Shown: positions 10,138 through 20,280, counted from the first letter of the stretch. The stretch: DNA of 64,000 nt from Mycolicibacterium pulveris (GCF_010725725.1 NZ_AP022599.1:1116001-1180000); one strand, 5' to 3'. Made by a program: numbers and translations. Notes: generated by a model not told the origin, from the sequence alone.

Positions 10138-10980
10138 CTACCGGTGATGCTTCTTGCCGGTGCGACGGCGACGGACGATGAGCTTGTCGCTCGGCTTGTT
10201 TGGCTTGCGGGTACGGCCCTCGGGCTTACCCCACGGGCTGACTGGGTGGCGGCCGCCGGAGGTCTTGCCCTCACCGCCGCCGTGCGGATGGTCGACCGGG
10301 TTCATCACGACACCGCGGACGCTGGGACGCCTGCCCTTCCACCGCATCCGGCCGGCCTTGCCCCAGCTGATGTTGGCCTGCTCGGCATTGCCGACCTCAC
10401 CCACGGTGGCGCGGCAGCGCACGTCGACGCGCCGGATCTCACCGGACGGCATACGCAGCGAGGCGTAGGTGCCCTCCTTGCCCAGCAACTGGATGCTCGC
10501 CCCCGCGGAGCGGGCCAGCTTGGCGCCGCCGCCGGGACGCAGCTCCACCGCGTGCACGATGGTGCCCGCGGGAATGTTGCGCAGCGGCAGGCAGTTACCC
10601 GGCTTGATGTCGGCGTTCGGACCGGACTCCACCACATCGCCCTGCGAAAGACCCTGCGGCGCAATGATGTAGCGCTTCTCGCCGTCAAGGTAGTGCAGCA
10701 ACGCGATGTGGGCGGTGCGGTTCGGGTCGTACTCGATGTGGGCGACCTTGGCGTTGACGCCGTCCTTGTCGTGGCGGCGGAAGTCGATCACCCGGTAGGC
10801 ACGCTTGTGCCCGCCGCCCCGGTGCCGGGTGGTGATCCGGCCGTGCGCGTTGCGCCCACCCTTGCTGTGCAGCGGGCGAACCAGCGACTTCTCCGGGTGG
10901 TCGCGAGTGATCTCGGTGAACTCGGAGACGCTGGCACCGCGACGACCCGGGGTCGTCGGCTTGTACTTGCGAATTGCCAT
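10138..10980 (-). CDS. rplB: 50S ribosomal protein uL2
   Basis: A 280-residue core protein of the large subunit needed for subunit association and peptidyl transfer. It carries [29 protein letters not shown] and the C-terminal [18 protein letters not shown] with the conserved histidine. Full length; nothing unusual. Confidence 0.97.
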   Translation of the reverse strand: MAIRKYKPTTPGRRGASVSEFTEITRDHPEKSLVRPLHSKGGRNAHGRITTRHRGGGHKRAYRVIDFRRHDKDGVNAKVAHIEYDPNRTAHIALLHYLDGEKRYIIAPQGLSQGDVVESGPNADIKPGNCLPLRNIPAGTIVHAVELRPGGGAKLARSAGASIQLLGKEGTYASLRMPSGEIRRVDVRCRATVGEVGNAEQANISWGKAGRMRWKGRRPSVRGVVMNPVDHPHGGGEGKTSGGRHPVSPWGKPEGRTRKPNKPSDKLIVRRRRTGKKHHR

Positions 10981-11008
10981 GATTCTCTAGGTCTCTCTGA
11001 TCCCCGGG

Positions 11009-11311
11009 CTAGGCCGGTGCTCCGAACAGGTCGATGGGCTTGCTCCCAGGAGCCAGCGTGACGATGGCCCGCTTGGTGTCCTTGCGCTTGCCGTAGCCGG
11101 TGCGGGTGCGCTTGCGCTTGCCCGGCCGGTTGGCGGTGTTCACCGACGCGACCTTGACCTTGAAGATCTTCTCGATCGCGATCTTGATCTGGGTCTTGTT
11201 CGAGTCCGGGTGAACGATGAACGTGTACACGTTGTCCTCGATCAGCCCGTAGGACTTCTCCGAGATGACCGGGGACAAGATGATGTCGCGGGGGTCAGTG
11301 ACGGTCGCCAT
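11009..11311 (-). CDS. rplW: 50S ribosomal protein uL23
   Basis: A 100-residue exit-tunnel protein that docks trigger factor and SRP. Contains [29 protein letters not shown] and [11 protein letters not shown] 11311 overlaps the rplD stop (ATGA). Confidence 0.96.
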   Translation of the reverse strand: MATVTDPRDIILSPVISEKSYGLIEDNVYTFIVHPDSNKTQIKIAIEKIFKVKVASVNTANRPGKRKRTRTGYGKRKDTKRAIVTLAPGSKPIDLFGAPA

Positions 11312-11967
11312 CAGGCCGACACCTCCTCTTTGCGGTTCGAGCTGATGTACGCGTTGAGAGCCTCGACGCTGAACACCACGTCGTCGGCCTTCAGCACGTC
11401 GTAGGTGTTGAGCTGGTCCGGCGAGATCACGTGGACCCCAGGCAGATTGCGCACGCTCTTGGCGCCGGTCTCGTCGGTGCGTCCGATCACGACCAGCACC
11501 TGCTTGCGGTCGGTCAGGGTGGCCAGGAACGTCTTGGCGCTCTTGGTCGACGGCGTCTGGCCCGCGACCAACTCGGTGACCGCGTGGATCCGGCCGTTGC
11601 GGGCCCGATCCGAGAGCGCGCCGCGCAGGGCGGCCGCGATCATCTTCTTCGGGGTGCGCTGGCTGTAGTCCCGCGGCTTCGGGCCGTGCACGATGCCGCC
11701 GCCGGTGAACTGGGGCGCCCGTATCGAGCCCTGGCGGGCGCGGCCGGTGCCCTTCTGCCGGTACGGCTTCTTGCCGCCGCCGCGGACCTCGCCGCGGGTC
11801 TTGGTCGAGTGCGTACCCTGGCGCGCCGCGGCCTGCTGCGCGGTCACCACCTGGTGCATCAGTGCGATGTTGGGCTCGACGTCGAACAGGTCAGCGGGCA
11901 GCTCGACGGAGCCGTCCATCTTGCCGCCCGGGGTGTGGACGTCGATCTTGAGGGTGTTGGCAGCCAT
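11311..11967 (-). CDS. rplD: 50S ribosomal protein uL4
   Basis: A 218-residue protein with the tunnel-lining loop ([29 protein letters not shown] is the region; its central [15 protein letters not shown] is diagnostic). In enteric bacteria L4 represses its own operon; there is no evidence for that leader structure here. Two bases separate it from rplC. Confidence 0.97.
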   Translation of the reverse strand: MAANTLKIDVHTPGGKMDGSVELPADLFDVEPNIALMHQVVTAQQAAARQGTHSTKTRGEVRGGGKKPYRQKGTGRARQGSIRAPQFTGGGIVHGPKPRDYSQRTPKKMIAAALRGALSDRARNGRIHAVTELVAGQTPSTKSAKTFLATLTDRKQVLVVIGRTDETGAKSVRNLPGVHVISPDQLNTYDVLKADDVVFSVEALNAYISSNRKEEVSA

Positions 11968-11969
11968 TT

Positions 11970-12620
11970 CTACTTCTCGCCTCGCTTGATTGCGCTGCGG
12001 ACCATCACCAGACCGCCGTTGCGGCCGGGGATTGCGCCCTTGATCAACAGCACGCCGTTTTCGGCATCGACCTTGTGCACCAACAGGTTCTGCGTGGTGA
12101 CACGGTCGTTGCCCATCCGGCCCGCCATGCGGGTGCCCTTGAATACCCGCCCCGGCGTCGCGCAGCCGCCGATGGAACCGGGACGGCGGTGCACCGCCTG
12201 GGCGCCGTGGCTGGCGCCCTGGCCGCGGAAGCCGTGGCGCTTCATGGTGCCCGCGAAGCCCTTGCCCTTGCTGGTGCCCGTCACGTCGACGTAGCTGCCG
12301 TCGGTGAAGATCTCGGCGGTCAGTTCCTGCCCGACTTCGTATTCGGCGGTGGCGTCGTCGTCGAGGCGCAGCTCGGCGAGGTGGCGGCGCGGGTTGACGC
12401 CCGCGGCCTCGTACTGACCCTTCAGCGGCTTGTTCACCTTGCGCGGGTTGATCTCGCCGTAGGCCAGCTGCACCGCGCTGTAGCCGTCGCGCTCGATGGT
12501 GCGAATGCGCGTGACGACGTTGGGTCCGGCCTTGACGACCGTCACCGGCACGACCCTGTTGTTCTCGTCGAACACCTGCGTCATGCCCAGCTTGGTGCCC
12601 AGAATGCCCTTCCTAGCCAT
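11970..12620 (-). CDS. rplC: 50S ribosomal protein uL3
   Basis: A 216-residue protein, one of the first to bind 23S r[16 protein letters not shown] opens the protein, and the loop with [16 protein letters not shown] and [15 protein letters not shown] reaches the peptidyl transferase centre. The glutamine methylated in E. coli lies in this loop. Fourteen bases after rpsJ. Confidence 0.97.
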   Translation of the reverse strand: MARKGILGTKLGMTQVFDENNRVVPVTVVKAGPNVVTRIRTIERDGYSAVQLAYGEINPRKVNKPLKGQYEAAGVNPRRHLAELRLDDDATAEYEVGQELTAEIFTDGSYVDVTGTSKGKGFAGTMKRHGFRGQGASHGAQAVHRRPGSIGGCATPGRVFKGTRMAGRMGNDRVTTQNLLVHKVDAENGVLLIKGAIPGRNGGLVMVRSAIKRGEK

Positions 12621-12634
12621 TTCTCTGGAATCTC

Positions 12635-12940
12635 CTACTGGATGTTGACGTCAACGCTGGCCGGCAGGTCGATGCGCATGAGCGCGTCGACCGTCTTCGG
12701 CGTCGGGTCGAGGATGTCGATCAGTCGCTTGTGGGTGCGCATCTCGAAGTGCTCCCGCGAGTCCTTGTACTTGTGCGGAGAGCGGATGACGCAGTACACG
12801 TTCTTCTCGGTCGGCAGCGGCACCGGGCCGACCACGCTGGCGCCCGTCCGGGTGACCGTCTCGACGATCTTGCGCGCCGAGGCGTCGATCGCCTCGTGGT
12901 CGTAGGCCTTGAGCCTGATGCGGATCTTCTGTCCCGCCAC
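12635..12940 (-). CDS. rpsJ: 30S ribosomal protein uS10
   Basis: The 101-residue first gene of the operon; S10 is also the NusE transcription elongation factor. [15 protein letters not shown] and [20 protein letters not shown] are present. Starts with GTG at 12940, with AGGAG just upstream. The mature-length product shows no changes around the loop linked to tetracycline-class susceptibility that I can identify. Confidence 0.97.
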
Positions 12941-13364
12941 GCTTCTCCTACCTCACTACTAACGGGCCCCTGCTGGGCCTGGTCTGCAAGCCGCACGCCG
13001 AGACCAACCCGGTCGCGCGGGCACTGCCGCCGCTGTTTTCCTGTCTATGGTCCACCGGCCCCCGCGCTCGGGTGTGTCGCCCTCGCGCGTACCCGTTCGC
13101 GTCGGAATCCGTCGCGATCGAGATTGGGACCGGACGCGCCCACTGGAGGCGCAGGTCGTGTGCCCGTCAGGCGTAAACCCGGCTCAAGGCAACCCGAACA
13201 GTATGCCTCACATCCGAGCCTCGGCCAAATTCGCCCAAAGGGACAAACGGGCGACAAAGTGCGAGTAGATCGCACCATTATGTCGATCTCGACCCGGCCC
13301 CGGCGGCGGTCGCCCACCCGAGGTCGAACGCCGCGTACCTTACCGCCGAGTAAGGTAGCCGGAC
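12941..13364. other. rpsJ upstream region without a convincing gene
   Basis: About 420 bases between rpsJ and a decayed DUF4442 gene. The S10 operon promoter must be here, on the minus strand, but I see no unambiguous -35/-10 pair. The sequence GGGCCC is repeated around 12963-12980 and could form a leader hairpin. The left arm of the 35-bp inverted repeat lies at 13232-13266. The open frames in both directions have no recognisable product. Confidence 0.6.
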
Positions 13365-13666
13365 ATGGCCGCCGTGACCACCACGTATCGCATGTGGAAA
13401 CGCCTCTCGGCCTGGCCGGGCGGCAGCCGCGTGTTCTCGGCGGCGGCGATGCTGCGGGTGCCGAACTTCGCGTCGATACTGCCGGTCTCCTACCTCTCGA
13501 AGGCCACCACGTCCCTGCGCGCTCGGGCCCGGTTGCAGCCGCCGGACTTCGCCTCGATCACCGACGGCGCCGACCTGTATTGGGGGGACGCCGGCTTAGC
13601 CGTCGCAGCGGTCGACGAAATGGCGACATCGACTCGCACTTTTCCGCCCGTTTGTCCCTTTGGGCG
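13232..13666. repeat. 35-bp inverted repeat bracketing about 365 bp
   Basis: The arms are 13232-13266 and 13632-13666. They contain a 22-bp block (13232-13253 versus 13645-13666) and an 11-bp block ending in GCGAGT (13256-13266 versus 13632-13642) that match perfectly as reverse complements, separated by two mismatched bases. Each 22-bp block is itself a weak hairpin, starting CGCCC and ending GGGCG. No transposase lies inside; the bracket holds the truncated DUF4442 reading frame. Confidence 0.85.
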
Positions 13667-13733
13667 TCGTGAGGCGCCTAGCGGGGCAGGGTCGCCCAGA
13701 ACGGGCACCGGTGCTGCTCCTCGAAACCGGTGA
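13365..13733 (+). pseudogene. Remnant of a DUF4442 (hotdog-fold) thioesterase-like gene
   Basis: The start MWKRLSAWPGG (after nine residues) and VPNFASILP fit the N-terminal part of DUF4442 proteins, hotdog-fold enzymes related to acyl-CoA thioesterases. The text then jumps to YLSKATTSLRARARLQPPDF, which fits the region close to the C-terminal third, so the middle of about 50-60 residues that normally carries the catalytic helix appears deleted in frame. After about residue 85 the reading frame enters the right arm of the inverted repeat and then overlaps the esterase gene on the other strand, so its end is not natural. TAAGGT lies eight bases before the ATG. Identification is from memory of the family pattern; moderate confidence. 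Confidence 0.45.
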
Positions 13734-15237
13734 CGACGCGGTTGCCGTCGGGGCTCAACACCATGCGCTCGTCCGCGGCGGCCTCGCTCAGCTCCGGCCA
13801 GCCGGCCCCGGGCGAGCCGGTCGCGACGAACTCACTCCAATAGTCGATCATCTGCTCGGAGAGCCGCTGCTGCTCGACGTTCAGCGGCGGTGCACCGCCG
13901 ACGTCGAACAGGTAACGCAGTTCCAGCGAGTGCCCGGCCCCGACGGGAAAAGGGGCCGCGCGCAACGGTTCCGGCGCCGGGGCGTTCGGATCGTCGAACT
14001 CGTAGAAGTACACGGCCCGATCGTTGCCCAGCGCGTCGGCCATCCGGTCGGCGACGCAGGCGAACACGCCGTCGGTCGTCGCAGCCGAGTAGGCCAGCGG
14101 CACACTGTTTTCGAAACGCTCAGGCGGATAGTGCTGCGCGACGACGGCGGCATCCGGGCCGAACGCCTCGGTGAGCAGCTCGAGATAGTGGGGGGCGTCG
14201 ACGGGTCGGCCGCGCACGAACTGCAGCGCGGTGAACAAGTTGAACTCGTCGGCGGTCGTGCCGATCAACACCGGCACCTCCGCCACGCGGCCCGTGGCCA
14301 GACCGGTGAGCGGATCCACCGGTAGCGCCGCCGTGCCCGTGACGGGCCCGCTCAACCGTTCGGTGCCGATGTTGTCGTAGAACACCGGGCGGGTCAGCTG
14401 TTCCGGCGGCAGGGCGCGCAGACACTGTGCGGCGGTGACGGGGTCCTCGCAGCCGACGTCGGCGGCGTAGCGCAAGCTCGCCTCTTGGGCGGCCGGCAGG
14501 TCGTACTGGGCCTGGCACGGCGCGCTCTGGATGATCGCCGCGCGGAACAAGCCCGCCGACCCGGGAGCGACGAGGTGGTCGCACACCGCCATCCCCCCGG
14601 CGGATTCACCGGCGATCGTGACTTTCTCTGGGTCGCCGCCGAATTCGGCGACGTTGTCGCGCACCCACCGCAGCGCCGCCTGCTGGTCGGCCAGCCCGTA
14701 GTTGCCCTCCCCCAGCGCGGGATGTGCGAGGAAGCCCAGCGTGCCCAGCCGGTAGTTGACGGTGACGACGACGATCTCGCCGCGGCGCGCCAGCGAACGC
14801 GCGTTGTAGATGTCGCCGCTGCCGTTGGTGAAGCCGCCGCCGTGAATCCACACCAGCACCGGGCGGAGTTCGCCCGACGGCGGCGGAGTCCACACGTTCA
14901 GCGTCAGACAATCCTCGCTGGTGGGCCGGCCGTCGACGTCGTTGGTGACGTCCTGGATGCACCGTGGGCCGGGCCGGGTGGCGTCGCGCAACCCCTCCCA
15001 GCCGGGCGCGGGCTGCGGCGGCTGCCAGCGCAACGGACCGACCGGCGTTGCGGCGTAGGGAATTCCGGCGAAGTAGCGGTGATCGTCGGAGATGGTGCCG
15101 CGCACCGCCCCGGCGGCCGTCTGCACCACCGCGGGGTCCGCGGGTACCTCGACGACGGCGGTCCCGGCCTGGCCGCACGCGGACAGCAGCACCGCCGTGA
15201 CCGCCACCAGGGTCAGACGAAGCGTTGCTGGGCGCAC
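13678..15237 (-). CDS. Type-B carboxylesterase, lipoprotein
   Basis: An alpha/beta hydrolase of the carboxylesterase type-B family, about 519 residues. Visible are the oxyanion-hole HGGGF, the nucleophile elbow GESAGG, the SEDCLTLNVW signature and the C-terminal GAGHSLEL region that supplies the catalytic histidine. A signal peptide ends in the lipobox LLSAC, so the enzyme is expected to be anchored on the outer face of the membrane. I prefer GTG 15237 because TAGTCT lies eight bases upstream, which would give a leaderless transcript and a compact, positively charged N-terminus; GTG 15261 is possible. It is divergent from the P450 gene. Confidence 0.88.
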   Translation of the reverse strand: MRPATLRLTLVAVTAVLLSACGQAGTAVVEVPADPAVVQTAAGAVRGTISDDHRYFAGIPYAATPVGPLRWQPPQPAPGWEGLRDATRPGPRCIQDVTNDVDGRPTSEDCLTLNVWTPPPSGELRPVLVWIHGGGFTNGSGDIYNARSLARRGEIVVVTVNYRLGTLGFLAHPALGEGNYGLADQQAALRWVRDNVAEFGGDPEKVTIAGESAGGMAVCDHLVAPGSAGLFRAAIIQSAPCQAQYDLPAAQEASLRYAADVGCEDPVTAAQCLRALPPEQLTRPVFYDNIGTERLSGPVTGTAALPVDPLTGLATGRVAEVPVLIGTTADEFNLFTALQFVRGRPVDAPHYLELLTEAFGPDAAVVAQHYPPERFENSVPLAYSAATTDGVFACVADRMADALGNDRAVYFYEFDDPNAPAPEPLRAAPFPVGAGHSLELRYLFDVGGAPPLNVEQQRLSEQMIDYWSEFVATGSPGAGWPELSEAAADERMVLSPDGNRVVTGFEEQHRCPFWATLPR

Positions 15238-15288
15238 GAGGTCCGAGACTACTGACCCCACCTGAGTGCCAGCGTGTGCTTCGCCACA

Positions 15289-15314
15289 TATACTGGTTAC
15301 TTGACACGCGTCAA
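15289..15314 (+). promoter_or_regulatory. Promoter and TetR-type operator of the P450 gene
   Basis: TATACT at 15289-15294 is a good -10 element reading toward the P450 gene. Directly downstream, where transcription should begin, lies the palindrome TTGACACGCGTCAA (15301-15314), with five-base arms TTGAC/GTCAA. A repressor bound there would block initiation. No TetR gene is adjacent, so the regulator is unknown. Confidence 0.55.
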
Positions 15315-15344
15315 GTTTTCGACGAGTCCGATGAAGGAGCCATT

Positions 15345-16595
15345 ATGAACACGCCGACGATGGATGACGCCGCCAAGGTCCTGGCCGACCCGACGGCCTA
15401 CGCCGACGACGAACGGCTCCACGCGGCACTCGCCCATCTGCGAGCCAACAACCCGGTGGCTTGGGTCGACCATCCGCCGTACCGGCCGTTCTGGGCGATC
15501 ACCAAGCACGTCGACATCATGGACATCGAGCGCGACAACGAGCTGTGGCTGTCCGAACCCCGCCCGTTGCTGGCCACCGCGGAGGCCGACGACCTCGCCA
15601 AGGCGCAGCTCGAGGCGGGCATGGGATTGCGCACGCTGATCCACATGGACGACCCGCACCACCGCAAGGTGCGCGCGATCGGCGCAGATTGGTTCCGCCC
15701 CAAGGCCATGCGGGCGCTGAAGGTTCGCGTCGACGAGCTGGCCAAGGGTTACGTCGACAAGATGCGCGACATCGGACCGGAGTGTGACTTCGTCGACGAC
15801 ATCGGGGTGTACTACCCGCTGTGGGTGATCATGTCGCTGCTGGGTCTGCCCGAGGAGGACTTCCCGCGCATGCTGCGGCTCACCCAGGAGCTGTTCGGCG
15901 GCGACGAGGATGAGTACAAGCGCGGCACCACACCCGAGGAACAGATGGAGGTGCTGGTCGACCTCTTCGACTACTTCCGACGGCTCACGGAGTCACGCCG
16001 GGCGAACCCCACCGACGACCTGGCGTCGGCGATCGCCAACGGTCGCGTCGACGGGGAACTGCTCTCCGAAGTCGACTGCCTGTCCTACTACGTGATCGTG
16101 GCCACCGCAGGGCACGACACCACCAGCCATGCCATCTCCGGCGGGTTGCGGGCGTTGATCGAAAACCCCGATCAGCTCGCCCGGCTCAAGGCCAACCCGG
16201 AGTTGATGCCCGCCGCGGTGGAGGAGATGATCCGTTGGAGCACCCCGGTCAAGGAGTTCATGCGCACCGCCGCCGCCGACACCGAGGTGCGTGGCGTGCC
16301 GATCAAGAAGGGCGAATCCGCCTACCTCGCATATGTTTCGGCCAACCGTGACGAAGACGTCTTCGACGAGCCGTTCAAATTCGACGTCGGCCGCGACCCC
16401 AACAAGCATCTGGCGTTCGGCTACGGCGTGCACTTCTGCCTCGGCGCGGCGCTGGCCCGCATGGAGATCAACAGCTTCTTCACCGAACTGCTGCCGCGGC
16501 TGGAATCGATCGAGCTGGCGGGCGAGCCGCAGTTGACGTCGACGGTGTTCGTCGGCGGACTCAAGCACCTGCCGATCCGCTACTCGCTGCGCTGA
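15345..16595 (+). CDS. Cytochrome P450
   Basis: A 416-residue soluble bacterial P450. The I-helix oxygen-activation motif AGHDTT is at residues 255-260, the ExxR pair at Glu294/Arg297 and the heme loop FGYGVHFCLG at 358-367 with Cys365 as iron ligand. It is complete and has no fused reductase, so it needs an external ferredoxin and ferredoxin reductase; a ferredoxin-reductase-like flavoprotein is encoded at 27543-28715. Start ATG 15345 has AAGGAG upstream. The substrate is unknown; related mycobacterial P450s act on lipids, terpenes or steroids. The divergent neighbour is an exported esterase. Confidence 0.93.
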   Translation: MNTPTMDDAAKVLADPTAYADDERLHAALAHLRANNPVAWVDHPPYRPFWAITKHVDIMDIERDNELWLSEPRPLLATAEADDLAKAQLEAGMGLRTLIHMDDPHHRKVRAIGADWFRPKAMRALKVRVDELAKGYVDKMRDIGPECDFVDDIGVYYPLWVIMSLLGLPEEDFPRMLRLTQELFGGDEDEYKRGTTPEEQMEVLVDLFDYFRRLTESRRANPTDDLASAIANGRVDGELLSEVDCLSYYVIVATAGHDTTSHAISGGLRALIENPDQLARLKANPELMPAAVEEMIRWSTPVKEFMRTAAADTEVRGVPIKKGESAYLAYVSANRDEDVFDEPFKFDVGRDPNKHLAFGYGVHFCLGAALARMEINSFFTELLPRLESIELAGEPQLTSTVFVGGLKHLPIRYSLR

Positions 16596-16617
16596 GCGGG
16601 GCGCCCTGCTTTCCGTG

Positions 16618-16671
16618 AGCAGACGCGAACTCCCCCGGAATCGGTCGCTTTCGGGGGTTTTCGCGTCTGCT
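16618..16671. terminator. Hairpin with conserved GAGCAGACGCG-type arms
   Basis: Outer arms AGCAGACGCGAA (16618-16629) and TTCGCGTCTGCT (16660-16671) are perfect complements, with inner CCCCCG/CGGGGG pairing. It sits between the convergent P450 and mftG genes and can serve both as a terminator. Confidence 0.75.
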
Positions 16672-16684
16672 GGGCAGGTGAAGG

Positions 16685-18118
16685 TCAGCCGCTGACGAAC
16701 TCGGCCGCGCGGTGCCCGATCATCACGATCGTGGCGTGCGGGCCGCGGCTGGTGATCGTCGGGAGCACCGACCCGTCGATCACCCACAGCCCGTCGACGC
16801 CACGCACCCGGCACTGAGGGTCGACGACGGCTGTGTCGTCGTCCTCACCACCCATGGGTGCGGTGCCGCAGAGATGCTGGGAGGTGGACCACGACACTGG
16901 GCCGACATCGGTTGTGGTCCTTACCAATTCGTGTGCCAGCTCGGTGCCTGCCCGCAGCTGGGCCACGTCGTCGGGTTCGCTGTCGTAGCGGTGCTCGATG
17001 ACCGGCGCGACGCCCGGGTCCGCCGAGACGACGGTGACGCGCCCGCGCGATCGTGGCCGCATCAGCGTGACGCCGATGTGGGGGCGGTCGGCGGGGTCGT
17101 CGCGCCGACCGCTGACCATCGCGCCAAACCCCGCGGTGTACGGCCGCAGCTCGAGCCCGTCGGCGGTGGTGAGGACGGCCTCCAGCGGCGGCACTCCGCT
17201 GCTGGCCGACCAGTTCACGGGCAACACCCACTCCGGATGATCGGCGCAGGCCACCCCGACCGGCAGCGCGGCGTGCACCGGAATCCCCGCGGTGCGCAAC
17301 GCGCCCTCCGGCCCGATGCCCGACAGCATGAGCAGGTGCGCCGATCCGATCGCACCGGCACACACCACAATTCGATCCGCGGTCAGCCGCACGACACCGT
17401 TGGGTCCGACGCAGTCCACGCCGATCGCGCGGCCCTTATCGACGAGGATGCGCCCCGCCTGGTGGCTGGTCAGCACGGTGAGGTTGGCCCGGCTCATCGC
17501 CGGCTGCAGGAACGCCCCGCCCGGGCCGACCCGGGTGCCCCCGTCGATGTTCAGCGGCACCGCTCCGACACCGTCGGGCAGCGGGTCCTCTGCCGTCGAC
17601 CCGTTGAGGTCGGGAATCCACGGGTACCCGGCGGCAGTGGCTGCTGTCACGAAAGAAGCTGTGCAGCCGTCAAATTCAGCTACCCGGCGCACCGAAATGG
17701 GCCCGTTCGAACCGTGTACCGGGGTGTCGAAATCGAGGTCGGTCTCGATCGCCCGAAAGTGCGGAAGCACGTCGCTCCAGGTCCAGCCCGGTAGCGTCCA
17801 ACCGTCGAAGTCCGTCGGCAGCCCGCGGCAGAAGTAGCCACCGTTGACCGCGCCCGATCCGCCGACGACGGCGCCCCGCGTCAGCTGTGCGTGGCGCTGC
17901 GGAGACATCGTCAGCGTCGTGGGATATCTGCGCACCACCGAACTCGCCGCGCCGATCGGCAGCCGCAGCCCGTCCCTGACCTGGAGGAGCACCTGCGGAT
18001 CGGCGGGCCCCGGCCCCGCCTCGACAACCGTCACGTGACAGCGGGAATCGGCTGAAAGGCGTTCGGCCAAGACGGATCCGGCACTTCCCGCACCGACAAT
18101 CAGTACGTCGCTGTGCAA
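16685..18118 (-). CDS. mftG: Mycofactocin-associated GMC oxidoreductase MftG
   Basis: A 477-residue glucose-methanol-choline family flavoprotein. The FAD-binding VGAGSAGSVLAERL is at residues 8-21, GGSGAVNGGYFCRG follows, and the C-terminus has QHLCGTAPMG and VIDGSVLPTIT with the family active-site histidine region. In mycobacteria MftG links reduced mycofactocin to the respiratory chain during growth on alcohols. It is the last gene of the cluster, nine bases after mftF, and corresponds to Rv0697. Confidence 0.93.
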   Translation of the reverse strand: MHSDVLIVGAGSAGSVLAERLSADSRCHVTVVEAGPGPADPQVLLQVRDGLRLPIGAASSVVRRYPTTLTMSPQRHAQLTRGAVVGGSGAVNGGYFCRGLPTDFDGWTLPGWTWSDVLPHFRAIETDLDFDTPVHGSNGPISVRRVAEFDGCTASFVTAATAAGYPWIPDLNGSTAEDPLPDGVGAVPLNIDGGTRVGPGGAFLQPAMSRANLTVLTSHQAGRILVDKGRAIGVDCVGPNGVVRLTADRIVVCAGAIGSAHLLMLSGIGPEGALRTAGIPVHAALPVGVACADHPEWVLPVNWSASSGVPPLEAVLTTADGLELRPYTAGFGAMVSGRRDDPADRPHIGVTLMRPRSRGRVTVVSADPGVAPVIEHRYDSEPDDVAQLRAGTELAHELVRTTTDVGPVSWSTSQHLCGTAPMGGEDDDTAVVDPQCRVRGVDGLWVIDGSVLPTITSRGPHATIVMIGHRAAEFVSG

Positions 18119-18127
18119 GGCGCTGCT

Positions 18128-19540
18128 TCAGGTCCTGATCTGCGGCTTGAGCGCGCCGAGATGGCGCTCGCGCACAACACCGGTCCACAGACCCGCTCCG
18201 TAGGCGATGTCGTCGATCCGCTTGAGCAGCAGATAGGTGAACAGGCCGATCGGCTTGGCGTCCTCGTCGGCCTTCGCGTTGCGGCTGACCCAGTCCACCA
18301 CCCCGTCAACGACCGCGGCCACCAACACCACCTGCCGGCACCGCCGCGAGACCAGCGCAGCGGCCAGCGCGACCGGCCAGTAATGCCGACAGATCGCGGA
18401 GGCGAGTTGCAGCGCCGCCGACCACAGGCCGTGCGCGGCCACCACCGCCACCTCCTTGGGTTCGGTCTCCACGGTGGACAGCGACTTGGCGATGCGGCGC
18501 CCGGTGATGGCCGCGACGACCATCGACGCCACGTATCCGAAGCTCGAACCCATCATCAGCAGCATCCACACCACCAGCGTCCACCCCGAGATCACCAGCG
18601 GAGCCGTCTTGCCGGGGTGGCGCACCGCCAGCGGAGCCGCCGCGGAGCCGTAAAACGACTTGCGCGAGAACCATTCTCGCAGTTGCGTGCGATGATCGTG
18701 AGCGACGAGCGCGACGGGCTCATAGCGCAGCCGGGCACCCGCCTCGATCAACCTCCAGCACAGGTCGACGTCTTCGCCGGACTTGAGGGTCTCGTCGAAT
18801 CCGCCGATCTCTTTGAGCACCGATCGACGGCAGATGATCGCGGCGCTGGGTACGTAAGACACCGTGCCGTAGGGCACCACCGGCGCCTCACGCATCCCGA
18901 GGTCCAGCGAGGAGCGGACGGCCTCGTAGCGGGCCACGGTGTTCACGGGCTCCCGCAGGCCGACGATGCGCGGCGCGACCAACGCGACCGCCGGGTCGCA
19001 GAAGTGGCCCAGCAGCGCCTCCAGCCACCCGCGCCGGGGTACCACGTCGGAGTCGAGGAAGGCCACGAAGTCGGTGTCGCAGGTCGCCATGCCGGTGTTG
19101 CGTGCGGCGGCCGGGCCCTTGCTCCGATCGTGGCGCACCACCTTGACGTCGCAGTGCATGTCCGTGAAGTCGGCCTGCTGAACTGGCACGGTCGAGCCGT
19201 CGTCCACCACGATGACGCGCAGTCCGCGCAACGATGCGACCAGGCGGTGGAGCCCAGATGCGTTGTTACGCACCGGGATAACGATCGTCACGTCCCGGTG
19301 CGACGGCCCGGTGGCGGGACGCGGATGCGCGACGGTCGCGTCGAGCAGGGTGCGCGCGAGCTGGGCGCTGACCGCGTCGTGCACCTCGAGGCGACCGCCG
19401 TCGAGCATGGTGCGCGCGGCAGGCGCCAGCCGAAGCAGTCGGGTGGGCGAACCGCCGAGCAGCGCGGAGCCCTCGCCGAGCACCTTCACGCGGCGATCCA
19501 CCTGGATCGCGAACCCGTCCGGCAGCCGTGGCCCGGTCAT
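18128..19540 (-). CDS. mftF: Mycofactocin oligosaccharide glycosyltransferase MftF
   Basis: A 470-residue GT2-family glycosyltransferase that adds glucose units to the redox core of mycofactocin. It has the GT-A signature [12 protein letters not shown], the metal-binding FLDSDV and the acceptor-side [11 protein letters not shown] motif, then hydrophobic segments in the last 150 residues that suggest membrane association. ATG 19540 overlaps the mftE stop (ATGA); longer upstream frames are shadows of mftE. Confidence 0.93.
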   Translation of the reverse strand: MTGPRLPDGFAIQVDRRVKVLGEGSALLGGSPTRLLRLAPAARTMLDGGRLEVHDAVSAQLARTLLDATVAHPRPATGPSHRDVTIVIPVRNNASGLHRLVASLRGLRVIVVDDGSTVPVQQADFTDMHCDVKVVRHDRSKGPAAARNTGMATCDTDFVAFLDSDVVPRRGWLEALLGHFCDPAVALVAPRIVGLREPVNTVARYEAVRSSLDLGMREAPVVPYGTVSYVPSAAIICRRSVLKEIGGFDETLKSGEDVDLCWRLIEAGARLRYEPVALVAHDHRTQLREWFSRKSFYGSAAAPLAVRHPGKTAPLVISGWTLVVWMLLMMGSSFGYVASMVVAAITGRRIAKSLSTVETEPKEVAVVAAHGLWSAALQLASAICRHYWPVALAAALVSRRCRQVVLVAAVVDGVVDWVSRNAKADEDAKPIGLFTYLLLKRIDDIAYGAGLWTGVVRERHLGALKPQIRT

Positions 19541-20280
19541 ACCAGCATCCCGTTCCGGTCCGGCGCCCACCGGATGATCCGCTGCAAGCAGCCGTCGACC
19601 ATGGTGGCGAACAAGCGCGCGCCGTCTTGCGCTGACGCGGTCGTGGGGTCGCCGAGGACGCCGATCTTGCTGACCGCGGCCACCCCGCCACGACGCAGCT
19701 CGGGCATGAGTTCGGCAAGCGGCGCCCGGTTTCCGATGACGCGTTCGTCGAGCCACACGTCCTTCGGCGAAATATGTAGCAATACAGACGTTTCGGTATG
19801 TCCGGCGTGCGCGTCGGCGTTCGGCACGCTGCACGAGCACCACGCCGCGTCTCGGCCCTCGGTCCGAAGCAAAGCCGTCGCGGCGGCCAGAGCCTCCACA
19901 TTTCCGCCGTGGCCATTGACGAAGACGAGGCGCGACGCCCATCGCGACGCCGACCTGGCGAATTCCAGCAGCAAAAGCGATAGCGCCTCGGTTCCGATCG
20001 AGACCGTGCCCGTGAAGCCTTCATGCTCGCCGCTGGCGCCGTACCCGATCCCGGGCGCGACCATCCAGGTCAGGTCATCGCGGTCGGCCATTCCTTCGAC
20101 GACCGAGTTGGCGACCGCGGTCGCGATACGGGTGTCGGTGTCCAGCGGCAGGTGCGGTCCGTGCTGTTCGGTCGAGCCGACGGGAACGATCAACGCTGAT
20201 GACACGGTGTGTAGCTGCCTCGACGTCAAGTTACCGAGATCGCGGAGAGAAGCCACCCGCCGATGGTAGGCCGAATTCAC
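19537..20280 (-). CDS. mftE: Mycofactocin system creatininase-family peptidase MftE
   Basis: A 247-residue metal-dependent amidohydrolase that cuts the decarboxylated MftA peptide to release the Val-Tyr-derived core AHDP. Metal-site motifs [25 protein letters not shown] and NGHGGN are all present. It is separated from mftD by about 135 bases, the largest gap within the cluster, so a secondary promoter is possible. Confidence 0.95.
   Translation of the reverse strand: MNSAYHRRVASLRDLGNLTSRQLHTVSSALIVPVGSTEQHGPHLPLDTDTRIATAVANSVVEGMADRDDLTWMVAPGIGYGASGEHEGFTGTVSIGTEALSLLLLEFARSASRWASRLVFVNGHGGNVEALAAATALLRTEGRDAAWCSCSVPNADAHAGHTETSVLLHISPKDVWLDERVIGNRAPLAELMPELRRGGVAAVSKIGVLGDPTTASAQDGARLFATMVDGCLQRIIRWAPDRNGMLV

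Noticed and set aside
13232..13666. Inverted repeat considered as insertion sequence ends
   Set aside because: No transposase fragment, no target duplication seen, and only about 365 bases inside.
18113..20269. A 718-codon open frame opposite mftF and mftE
   Set aside because: The mft genes on the other strand are certain and the frame crosses both of them.
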